DNA from: Bacteroidaceae bacterium
Lineage (GTDB): Bacteria > Bacteroidota > Bacteroidia > Bacteroidales > Bacteroidaceae
Direction of reading: 5' to 3'
Length of the DNA: 45,753 bases
NCBI GenBank assembly: GCA_900770705.1
Contig: CAAGLF010000070.1
Span: forward strand, 1-45,753
The notes beneath the pieces were generated by a model that saw only the letters and a program-made list of their open reading frames with translations, searched no databases and had not been told where the DNA came from. A program made the position numbers and the translations under genes. This document shows positions 25,265-32,137 of the stretch, piece by piece; the stretch's first letter is position 1; every line of letters begins with the position of its first letter.

Positions 25265-25282
25265 GTCGGGGTGGCTTCGGGC

Positions 25283-26038
25283 TTAGAAGTTGAAGAGGTC
25301 GTCGGTGGAGAGCAGTCCTTCGTGCGTGGCCGTGAATTCTGCGGCCAGCACGGCGCCGAGGGCGAAGCCGCGGCGGTTGTGCGCGTCGTGGGTAATGGTG
25401 ATGGCGTCGGCGGGAGAGTCGTAGGTGATGGTGTGAATGCCGGGTATCTCGTCTTTTCGCACTACGTCTATGCGCACCTGGTCGGCGGGAGCCGTCCTGC
25501 TACCGCTGAGGGTGCCGTCGGGATTGCGTTGCTCGCCCTTGACCCATCCTTTCTTGGCGTCCAGATTTTCTATGAGCTGCTCCGCGAGCGTGATGGCCGT
25601 GCCCGAGGGCGCGTCGAGCTTGTGAATGTGGTGGCTCTCGCACATCGACACGTCGTAGTCGGGGAAGCGGTTCATTATCCGCGCCAGATATTTGTTGACG
25701 GCCGAGAAGATGGCGACGCCAAGCGAGAAGTTCGATGCCCAGAACAGGGTTTTGCCTTCTTCGGCGCAGGCACGGCGCACTTCCTCGCTGTGTGTTTTCA
25801 TCCAGCCCGTGCTGCCGCTCACTACCTTGACGCCTTGCGCCCAGGCGCGCCTGTAATTTTCGAATGCAGCCGTGGGATTGGTGAATTCTATGGCGACTTC
25901 TGCGCTTCGGAAGGCGTCGGAGTCGAAATCTGCGGTGTTATCGATGTCTATGATGGACACGATTTCGTGTCCGCGGCTCAGGGCGATTTCCTCGATGATG
26001 TGTCCCATCTTCCCGTAGCCTATCAATGCGAGTTTCAT
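25283..26038 (-). CDS. dapB: 4-hydroxy-tetrahydrodipicolinate reductase
   Basis: NAD(P)H-dependent reduction step of the diaminopimelate/lysine pathway, needed for peptidoglycan. 251 residues. Dinucleotide-binding MKLALIGYGKMGHIIEE at the N-terminus, IEFTNPTAAFEN and SGSTGW in the cofactor domain, the catalytic ESHHIHKLDAPSGTA (His136/137, Lys140) and TITHDAHNRRGFALGA at the end. First gene of the operon that continues with lepB, the inactive paralogue and wbqC. A TATTTTTG promoter box lies 36 bp upstream, and a further element, described separately, lies beyond it. Confidence 0.96.
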   Translation of the reverse strand: MKLALIGYGKMGHIIEEIALSRGHEIVSIIDIDNTADFDSDAFRSAEVAIEFTNPTAAFENYRRAWAQGVKVVSGSTGWMKTHSEEVRRACAEEGKTLFWASNFSLGVAIFSAVNKYLARIMNRFPDYDVSMCESHHIHKLDAPSGTAITLAEQLIENLDAKKGWVKGEQRNPDGTLSGSRTAPADQVRIDVVRKDEIPGIHTITYDSPADAITITHDAHNRRGFALGAVLAAEFTATHEGLLSTDDLFNF

Positions 26039-26073
26039 AGGGCCTCTGGTTTTGCTAATTGACTAACTGTGTG

Positions 26074-26081
26074 CAAAAATA
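26074..26081 (-). promoter_or_regulatory. -7 box for the dapB operon
   Basis: Minus-strand TATTTTTG followed by GC, 35 bp before the dapB ATG. The 557-bp gap 26039-26595 otherwise holds element A and the divergent promoter at 26564. Confidence 0.6.
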
Positions 26082-26210
26082 AGCCATTTGCGGCAGACGG
26101 CGAACACACCGGGCGCGTTTTTTGCCTGCCGAGGCCGAATTTGTGCCTGCTCCGACGGTACGGACTACTTCGTAGCGGCTGCGACAGTGGCCGTGGGTGC
26201 GGCTCCGACA

Positions 26211-26478
26211 TTAACTTTTTTAACCTTTCTGCACAATTCGGTTCTCCTATCTCGGAGGTAAGGGCGCGGGAGGCGGCGGTTGTCGGCACGAAGTCCGAGG
26301 TCGTGAAAACTTTCTCCGCGGAAAATCGGCGTATCTCCGAACTTCTTGCGCCGTCTGGCAGCGGAAAATCTGTGCGCAACGCCCTCTTTTTCAACGGGAA
26401 GGGGGAAGTCGAACGACTTCCCCCTTCCTTGCTGGCACAAAGATACGAAGAAAATCCGACTTTCAGTCCAAATGTTAA
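26211..26478 (-). ncRNA. Element A: promoter, 5' hairpin and paired GTTAA motif (candidate non-coding RNA or long leader)
   Basis: Read on the minus strand: TTAACA (26478-26473), 25 bp, CGTATCTTTG (26447-26438), which contains a -7-type box, then CAGCA, then a hairpin of about 15 bp (26428-26397; purine-rich left arm GGAAGGGGGAAGTCG). After about 170 nt comes GTTAA-N4-GTTAA (26224-26211). The distance from box to paired motif and the total length (268 bp) are exactly those of element B at 37905-38172. A degenerate run of dispersed-repeat words (CCGCGGAGAAAGTTTTC) lies inside. No convincing reading frame is present. Whether it ends at the paired motif or reads on into dapB cannot be seen. Confidence 0.5.
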
Positions 26479-26563
26479 AAGGCGGGCGGCAGTATTGCGG
26501 TGTCCCGGGGCCGGTCGAAAAAAATAGCAGGCCCCGCCGTGCCGCTTGTTGGGCAGGAATGCG

Positions 26564-26571
26564 TACTTTTG
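26564..26571 (+). promoter_or_regulatory. -7 box for the MG2-like protein gene
   Basis: TGCGTACTTTTG, the same 12-mer as in front of ung; 24 bp before the ATG. Confidence 0.6.
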
Positions 26572-26595
26572 TAACGCTAAGCAAGTCTGTTGGAT

Positions 26596-29295
26596 ATGAT
26601 ACGTTGCCTTTCTTTCTGGTTGCTCCTGATTTTTGCCGCAGCCGGCACGGCGCTGCCGGCGCAAGAGGACGCTGTGGCCGCCCTGCTGGCGCGCTTCAAG
26701 GCCGCCGCCGGTTTCGACACCGCTTTCCCGCTCGAAAGGGTGTACCTGCATCTGGACAACAACGCTTACGTGGAGAATGAGACGCTCTGGTTTTCCGCCT
26801 ACGTGGTCAGAGCCTCCACTTTGCAGCCCCGACCGCTCAGCAGAGTGCTCTACGTAGAACTGCTCGACGCCGGCGGACAGACGATGGAGCGGAAGCTCCT
26901 GCGTATCGACGACAGCGGCAGGGCCTGGGGTGAGTTCGAACTGAAACCGCCCGTCAGAGCCGGATTTTACGAGGTGCGCGCCTTCACAAGGGAAATGCTG
27001 AACTGGGGAGACGAGGCAGTATGGTCGCGCGTGGTGCCCGTATTCAAAAAAAGCAGCAGCCGAAAACTTGAAAACCCGATGGAAGAATACGCGGCCGCTA
27101 ACCTGCTGATTCCTGTCGTGGAAGAAGAGCGCTCGCTCGCCCCCGGACATCCGCGTCCCTACGACTTCGGCGCCCCCGACGACTACCGGCTGACCTTCTA
27201 CCCCGAGGGAGGACATCGCGTGGCCGGCGTAGCGCAGCGTATCGCCTTTCAGCTGACGACTGGCAACGGGCAGCCGCTCACGGACACCGTGCGCGTGTTC
27301 ACGGCAACGGGACAACTGCTGCTGCAGACGGAGAGCGAACACGAAGGGATGGGCGTATTCACGCTGCCGGCCTCGGCCGTACAGCCTTACGCCGAAGTGG
27401 GACGCGGCAAGAGCCTGCGCCGCTTCCCCCTGCCCGACATTGTGCCGGCGGCCGCCTATGCGCTTTCCGCCCGCCGCACGGACGAGGGGACAAGTGTGGT
27501 CATAGCCCCGGCTTCAGGCGTGTCCGACGGTTCTGTCGTGGGGCTGGCCGTCACTTGCCGCAACAGCGTGTGCTATCTCGACACGCTGACGGCCACCAGC
27601 GGGGCGGTGGAGCTTCTGCTGCCCGACGAAGCCCTGCATGAGGGCGTCAACCGCATAGATTTGTTTGACGCAGACGGACGCAGCCTGGCCTCCCGACTCG
27701 TCTGGAAGCCCGTTGCCGCGCGTAGCCTGGAGGTCAGCGTGCGTCAGAACGCCGAAAGCTATGCTCCCTTCGAGCCCGTGGCGCTGGAGGTGGAGGTGAA
27801 AGATACGGAGGGCCGCCCCGTACAGACGGACTTGAGCCTGGCCGTGCGGGACGCGGAGAGCGACCTCGTGCGGACGCCCTGCGGCGGCATTGCCACCGAC
27901 CTGCTCCTCTCTTCCGAGGTGCGCGGCTATATTCCCCGCCCCGACTATTATTTTGAAACCGACGACGACGTGCGCCGCCGTGCCCTCGATTTGCTCCTAA
28001 TGGTGCAAGGCTGGTCGGCCACGGACTTCAGTGTGCTTTCCGGCCACGAACCCTTCCGCTGGACGCAACCCGTAGAAGAAAACCTCACGCTCAACGGAAC
28101 CGTCTACCGCGACAACAATAAGTTGCAGCCCCTGCCGGGCGCGACACTCCGCTTCGGGATGTACTCCCTCGACGGCGCTTCGCTCTCCGCCGAGGCCACG
28201 ACCGACAGCCTGGGCCGCTTCGCTTTCGTTTCGAACGTGGACTTTGCCGGGGAGTGGGTGGCACAATTCACTACCTGCGATGAAAAGGGGAAAAAGAAGT
28301 GGAGCCGGATCGCCCTCGACCGCTGGTTCGCGCCTGAGCCGCGCAAGATAGACATCCGTGAGCGCGCACTCACGTCGCCCTCGTACGAGCTGGAAGCGGC
28401 CGAACCTGCCGCGCCCGTCACTTTTGTCTGGGCAGACACGATACCCCGCACGCTGTCGACGGCGCTCCCCACCGCCGTGGTAGTGCATCGCAACAAGTAC
28501 CGCGGGTTCACCGGCAACCGATATACTTACTACGGAGGCAAGTCCCGCGTGCAACGGGCTGCTACACATTATTATAATATCGTGCGCGAGACGGAGCGCC
28601 ACCGCGACGCCGGGGGAGGCTTGGAGCTGGTGTGGGATGTACTGGCACGGCTGAATCCGAAATTTTCGTACTGGGATGCCGGAGAAAATGCCTCGGGACC
28701 TGTCTTTACACTGCAATACCGCGGATTTGACTGCGGCAACGCGCGTGCGTTGATGGACGAAGAGATCGATTGCGCAGCCATCATAGAATCGCGCAACTAC
28801 CTGTCAGACTTCTCTTCTGCGCAGGTGGCGGCCCATAACCGCTGGCAGGCAACGATGGAGCGCGTAGGTATGCAGCCTTCTGTCGATGCTACGCACGCCG
28901 AGGAGCACGTCAACGATGACTTCGTCAGTGGAAAGACCGCCGCCGCCGACCCATCGTATTTCGACTGGTTCTACCAAAAAGATTCGAACGGGCCGGCCAT
29001 TATGACGCACGAGGTGGAAGACTACAGCCGCTACCGCTGGAAACGCGGCGTCGACCACCGCAGGGTAAACGGATACAGTATTCCGAAACGTTTCTATAGC
29101 CCGGACTACCGACGATTCGACCTTCCGGAAGAAGCGACGGTGCGGCGCACGCTCTTCTGGGCACCCCAGCTGAAGACGGATGCCTCCGGACGCGCCTCGG
29201 CCGTGTTCTTCAACGGAATGAATGCCGAGGTACGACTCGGAGTCTCCGTGCGCGGAATTTCCTCCGACGGCCGTTTTGCCGACTGGGAGCACTGA
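26596..29295 (+). CDS. Exported MG2/macroglobulin-like domain protein of unknown function
   Basis: 899 residues. Signal peptide MIRCLSFWLLLIFAAAGTALPAQ. An MG2-like fold at about 35-150 (VYLHLDNNAYVENETLWFSA, RAGFYEVRAFTREM) is the start shared by Bacteroidota proteins sometimes seen beside TonB-dependent transporters; a further carboxypeptidase-regulatory-like beta domain lies near 490-570 (LNGTVYRDNNKLQPLPGATL). No plug or beta-barrel is present and there is no TonB box. The fold suggests a periplasmic or surface-attached scaffold rather than an enzyme. The ATG at 26596 is preferred over the TTG at 26590. Downstream, ung has its own promoter. Confidence 0.8.
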   Translation: MIRCLSFWLLLIFAAAGTALPAQEDAVAALLARFKAAAGFDTAFPLERVYLHLDNNAYVENETLWFSAYVVRASTLQPRPLSRVLYVELLDAGGQTMERKLLRIDDSGRAWGEFELKPPVRAGFYEVRAFTREMLNWGDEAVWSRVVPVFKKSSSRKLENPMEEYAAANLLIPVVEEERSLAPGHPRPYDFGAPDDYRLTFYPEGGHRVAGVAQRIAFQLTTGNGQPLTDTVRVFTATGQLLLQTESEHEGMGVFTLPASAVQPYAEVGRGKSLRRFPLPDIVPAAAYALSARRTDEGTSVVIAPASGVSDGSVVGLAVTCRNSVCYLDTLTATSGAVELLLPDEALHEGVNRIDLFDADGRSLASRLVWKPVAARSLEVSVRQNAESYAPFEPVALEVEVKDTEGRPVQTDLSLAVRDAESDLVRTPCGGIATDLLLSSEVRGYIPRPDYYFETDDDVRRRALDLLLMVQGWSATDFSVLSGHEPFRWTQPVEENLTLNGTVYRDNNKLQPLPGATLRFGMYSLDGASLSAEATTDSLGRFAFVSNVDFAGEWVAQFTTCDEKGKKKWSRIALDRWFAPEPRKIDIRERALTSPSYELEAAEPAAPVTFVWADTIPRTLSTALPTAVVVHRNKYRGFTGNRYTYYGGKSRVQRAATHYYNIVRETERHRDAGGGLELVWDVLARLNPKFSYWDAGENASGPVFTLQYRGFDCGNARALMDEEIDCAAIIESRNYLSDFSSAQVAAHNRWQATMERVGMQPSVDATHAEEHVNDDFVSGKTAAADPSYFDWFYQKDSNGPAIMTHEVEDYSRYRWKRGVDHRRVNGYSIPKRFYSPDYRRFDLPEEATVRRTLFWAPQLKTDASGRASAVFFNGMNAEVRLGVSVRGISSDGRFADWEH

Positions 29296-29333
29296 AACAA
29301 CCTCGGAAAGCCCATTTTCCCGGTGCTTCTGCG

Positions 29334-29353
29334 GCAATTCCCGCGGGAAATGC
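29334..29353. promoter_or_regulatory. 20-bp near-perfect palindrome overlapping the ung promoter
   Basis: GCAATTCCCGCGGGAAATGC: its two halves are complementary except for one base pair. It occupies the spacer directly upstream of the TACTTTTG box, a position where a bound repressor would block RNA polymerase. No second copy was noticed in the window. Confidence 0.4.
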
Positions 29354-29354
29354 G

Positions 29355-29362
29355 TACTTTTG
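29355..29362 (+). promoter_or_regulatory. -7 box for ung
   Basis: TACTTTTG followed by CC, 37 bp before the ung ATG. Confidence 0.6.
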
Positions 29363-29399
29363 CCGCCGTACCGGCCGCAGGCCACAATCGTATCTGCCT

Positions 29400-30062
29400 A
29401 TGTCTGTAAAAATCGAACCGTCCTGGGCTGCACAGTTGAGCGGGGAGTTTTCCGCTCCGTACTTCCAACGCCTGGTTACCTTTGTCCGCGGCGAATATGC
29501 TGCGGCTACCTGCTATCCGCCGGGGGAAAAAATTTTTGCGGCCTTCGACCTGTGCCCGTTTTCGGCAGTGAAAGTCGTCATTATCGGCCAGGATCCTTAT
29601 CACGAGCCGGGGCAAGCGGAAGGCTTATGCTTCTCCGTGGCGCCAGGTGTGCCCTTTCCGCCATCTTTGCAGAACATATTCAAGGAAATTGCCGACGACC
29701 TCGGACGCCCCGTGCCGGAAAGCGGAAGTCTGCGCCGCTGGGCAGAGCAGGGCGTGCTGCTGCTCAATGCTACCCTTACGGTACGCGCCCATAAGGCCGG
29801 GTCGCACCAGGGACAGGGCTGGGAAGAATTTACCGACGCCGTGATACGCCGCCTTAGCGAGGAGAAAGAACATCTGGTGTTCCTGCTTTGGGGAAGTTAT
29901 GCACAGAGAAAGGGCGCTATCATAGACCGCAGCAGGCACTTGGTGCTCACATCGGCGCACCCCAGCCCCCTCTCGGCGTACAGAGGCTTCTTTGGCAACC
30001 ACCACTTCAGCCGGGCGAACGACTACCTCGTACAGCACGGCCGGCAACCGGTCTCCTGGTAG
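29400..30062 (+). CDS. ung: Uracil-DNA glycosylase, family 1
   Basis: Excises uracil from DNA, starting base-excision repair. 220 residues, normal for the family. Catalytic Asp65 in the water-activating loop VVIIGQDPYHEPGQAEGLCF; the uracil-specificity Asn is in LLLNATLTVR; His187 is in the Leu-loop motif HPSPLSAYRGF. The start at 29400 (MSVKIEPSWAAQL) is supported by the family length. Its promoter contains an unusual palindrome. The DUF3109 gene follows after 58 bp and is probably co-transcribed. Confidence 0.97.
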   Translation: MSVKIEPSWAAQLSGEFSAPYFQRLVTFVRGEYAAATCYPPGEKIFAAFDLCPFSAVKVVIIGQDPYHEPGQAEGLCFSVAPGVPFPPSLQNIFKEIADDLGRPVPESGSLRRWAEQGVLLLNATLTVRAHKAGSHQGQGWEEFTDAVIRRLSEEKEHLVFLLWGSYAQRKGAIIDRSRHLVLTSAHPSPLSAYRGFFGNHHFSRANDYLVQHGRQPVSW

Positions 30063-30120
30063 GGCCTGCAATGAATGAAAACCGCGGTTTCACCGGATAA
30101 AACCTCCCTTCCTCCGACTT

Positions 30121-30744
30121 ATGAGATACCCCCTCCCTCCCTTGCTCGACGTGGACGGCGTATTGCTGGCCACCGACATCCTGACGGAAAAATTCTGTTG
30201 TGACCTGGACGCCTGCGGCGGCGCCTGCTGTGTCGAAGGCGACGCAGGAGCGCCCTTGCTGCCCGAAGAGGCCGACGAGTTGCGCCGCGTGCTGCCCGAA
30301 GTCCGCGACCGCCTCTCCGATGAGGCCCGACGCATTCTTGACAGCCAGGGCGTGGCCTACTACGACCGCGATGGCGATCTCGTCACCAGCATTGTGAACG
30401 GCAAGGACTGCGTATTTACCTGCTACGGCGCCGACGGTTGCTGCTATTGTGCCACGGAAAAAGTCTATCGAGAGGGGCGGACCGCCTGGTGCAAACCTAT
30501 TTCCTGCTATCTCTATCCTATTCGTGAGAAGCGCCTCAGCAATGGCACGGTAGCCCTCAACTATCACCGCTGGAGCGTTTGCAGTGCCGCTGTCCGTAAG
30601 GGAAGGGAACTGCATATCCCTCTTTATCGTTTCCTGGAAGCCCCCTTGGTGCGCCGCTTCGGCCAGACGTGGTACGACCACCTGTGTCAGACGGTCGAAG
30701 AGTTGCGGAAGCAGGGCTATCTGGGGCTGGAGAAAGGCGAATAG
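30121..30744 (+). CDS. DUF3109 family cysteine-rich protein
   Basis: 207 residues. Cysteine clusters are at CCDLDACGGACC (about 26-37), NGKDCVFTCYGADGCCYC (about 93-110), WCKPISCYLYPI and WSVCSA, which together suggest metal or Fe-S binding of the YkgJ-like kind. TEKFCCDLDACGGACCVEGD is the hallmark of DUF3109, a family common in Bacteroidota and without known function. The start at 30121 is the first ATG and gives the usual length. It lies 58 bp after ung and ends at a dispersed repeat; queG converges on it from the other strand. Confidence 0.85.
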   Translation: MRYPLPPLLDVDGVLLATDILTEKFCCDLDACGGACCVEGDAGAPLLPEEADELRRVLPEVRDRLSDEARRILDSQGVAYYDRDGDLVTSIVNGKDCVFTCYGADGCCYCATEKVYREGRTAWCKPISCYLYPIREKRLSNGTVALNYHRWSVCSAAVRKGRELHIPLYRFLEAPLVRRFGQTWYDHLCQTVEELRKQGYLGLEKGE

Positions 30745-30788
30745 CCGCCCCGCTGTCCCCTTTCTGCCATCTGCGTGAAAAGAACAAG

Positions 30789-30870
30789 GGCAGAAAGAAA
30801 AATTACAAAGGCGAAAGAAAAAATTATCTCCGAGAAAGTTTTTCGTACAGCCGTGGTTTTTTTCGGAGGT
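30789..30870. repeat. Dispersed intergenic repeat, copy R7, between convergent genes
   Basis: Carries GGGCAGAAAGAAAAATTAC, GGCGAAAGAAAAAATTATCT and TTATCTCCGAGAAAGTTTTT. It sits between the 3' ends of the DUF3109 gene and queG, where transcription must end from both sides. Confidence 0.7.
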
Positions 30871-30887
30871 AATGGAATGGTGTTTCG

Positions 30888-31877
30888 TTAAGTGCCGGAA
30901 GAAGGTTCCGGGTGGCTTATTTTCGTTCCGCTACCGCCTTCTTTTTCTTGTTGTTCGGCTGCCGAAACGGCTTGTATGTTGCGTAGAAGCCCTTCGTACT
31001 TGGCCCGCTTCACGGCGGAGCCCTTGAAAAGTTTTTGGTACTGTTCGACGGTGAGCTGCTGCCAGTCGATGGCTGTCATCCGGCAGAGGGCGTCGCTCGG
31101 ACGGAAGGCTTCCTCGTTCGTGGGGCGTGCGAAGTGGTTCCAGGGGCAGGCCTCGGCGCATCGGTCGCAGCCGTAAATGCAGCGGCCCAGGCCGGCCTTG
31201 GCCGTGTCGGGCAGTTCGCCGCGCTTTTCAATGGTGAGGTACGACAGACAGCGGCGGGCGTCGAGACGGCCGTCGTCCAGGGCGCCTGTAGGGCAGGCTT
31301 CGATACATTTGCAGCACTGGCCGCAGCGGTTTTCAAGGGGGGTGTCGTACGAATCGACTTCATGCGTCAGTACAAGTTCGCCCAAGAAGAAATAGGAGCC
31401 GCCGTGCGGCAGAATGATTTGGCTGTTCCTCCCTCTCCAGCCGATACCGCATCGCCAGGCCCAGTAGTGTTCGTCAATAGGGGCCGTGTCGCAGAAGGCG
31501 CGGCCGTCCGTCCATTCCTGAAGGCCGATTTTCCCGATGAAACGGCGCAATTTCTCCCGCACAACGTCGTGATAGTCTTTCCCCAGGGCGTAGCGGGCCA
31601 GCTGGTAGCCGTCCGCAGAGAGCGTCCTGGCCGGGAAGTAGTTCAAGGCTACGCTGACGACGCTTCGGGCGCCCTCGACGAGCAGTCTTGGATCGAGGCG
31701 CTTCTCCAGCTGGGCACTCAAATAGTGCATATCGCCGTTGCGCGACTCCTTCAGCCAGGTGCGTACTTCCTTTTCGCGCCCGGCACTGACTCTTTCGGCA
31801 GGAGCGATGCCACAGGCGGCGAAGCCCAGCGAACGGGCGCAATGTTTGATGAAGGCGGAAGCGAGTAAATCGGACAT
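30888..31877 (-). CDS. queG: Epoxyqueuosine reductase
   Basis: Reduces epoxyqueuosine to queuosine in the wobble position of tRNAs with GUN anticodons (Asn, Asp, His, Tyr); cobalamin and two [4Fe-4S] clusters. 329 residues. N-terminal corrinoid/redox domain with FCDTAPIDEHYWAWRCGIGW (acidic catalytic residue Asp130) and GRNSQIILPHGGSYFFLGEL; cluster motifs CGQCCKCIEACPTGAL and CIYGCDRCAEACPWN. It lacks the C-terminal HEAT repeats of the longer E. coli-type enzyme. The substrate tRNA-Asn(GTT) is encoded twice at 10337-10512. It follows the tRNA-Gln terminator; no separate promoter is clear. Confidence 0.95.
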   Translation of the reverse strand: MSDLLASAFIKHCARSLGFAACGIAPAERVSAGREKEVRTWLKESRNGDMHYLSAQLEKRLDPRLLVEGARSVVSVALNYFPARTLSADGYQLARYALGKDYHDVVREKLRRFIGKIGLQEWTDGRAFCDTAPIDEHYWAWRCGIGWRGRNSQIILPHGGSYFFLGELVLTHEVDSYDTPLENRCGQCCKCIEACPTGALDDGRLDARRCLSYLTIEKRGELPDTAKAGLGRCIYGCDRCAEACPWNHFARPTNEEAFRPSDALCRMTAIDWQQLTVEQYQKLFKGSAVKRAKYEGLLRNIQAVSAAEQQEKEGGSGTKISHPEPSSGT

Positions 31878-31913
31878 ATCGCGGTGAGGGTGTGGAGTAG
31901 GTGGGCGGTGGAT

Positions 31914-31967
31914 AAAAAAAGAATGGTAATCGCAGCGCCTTTGTGGGGCAGACCGCCGATTACCATT
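31914..31967 (-). terminator. Terminator after tRNA-Gln
   Basis: Arms AATGGTAATCG and CGATTACCATT, then on the minus strand CTTTTTTTATCC directly after the stem. It starts 18 bp after the 3' end of the tRNA. Confidence 0.85.
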
Positions 31968-31984
31968 GCTTTAGATGAAAGTAG

Positions 31985-32056
31985 TTGTTCCACTCCGACT
32001 CGAACGGGGACTGAGAGAACCAAAAACTCTAGTGCTAACCATTACACCATGGAACA
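31985..32056 (-). tRNA. tRNA-Gln (TTG)
   Basis: 72 nt. Acceptor TGTTCCA/TGGAACA, discriminator A; D arm GTGT/GCAC; anticodon loop TTTTGGT, anticodon TTG; T loop TTCGAGT. The anticodon stem AGAGT/TCTCT has a T-T at 31-39, and the T stem CCCCG/CGGAG has a C-A at 50-64. CCA is not encoded. Confidence 0.93.
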
Positions 32057-32096
32057 AACTTTTTCCTTCCTCGCGGAAAGACGGTGCAAAAGTACG

Positions 32097-32128
32097 AAGT
32101 TTTTTGAAATTTCCCAAACTTCTGCCGT
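32097..32128 (-). promoter_or_regulatory. Promoter of tRNA-Gln
   Basis: Minus-strand TTTG (32128-32125), a 20-bp spacer and TACTTTTG (32104-32097), the best match to the Bacteroidota -33/-7 consensus in the window. It lies just downstream of the S41 protease stop. Confidence 0.75.
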
Positions 32129-32137
32129 ACTTTTTGC

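Noticed and set aside
26035..27342. A 435-codon minus-strand frame over the dapB upstream region and the MG2-like gene
   Set aside because: It runs through element A, the dapB promoter and the MG2-like coding region; the 26210-26035 end (a frame starting right after the GTTAA pair) is not present in element B, so it is not a conserved small protein.
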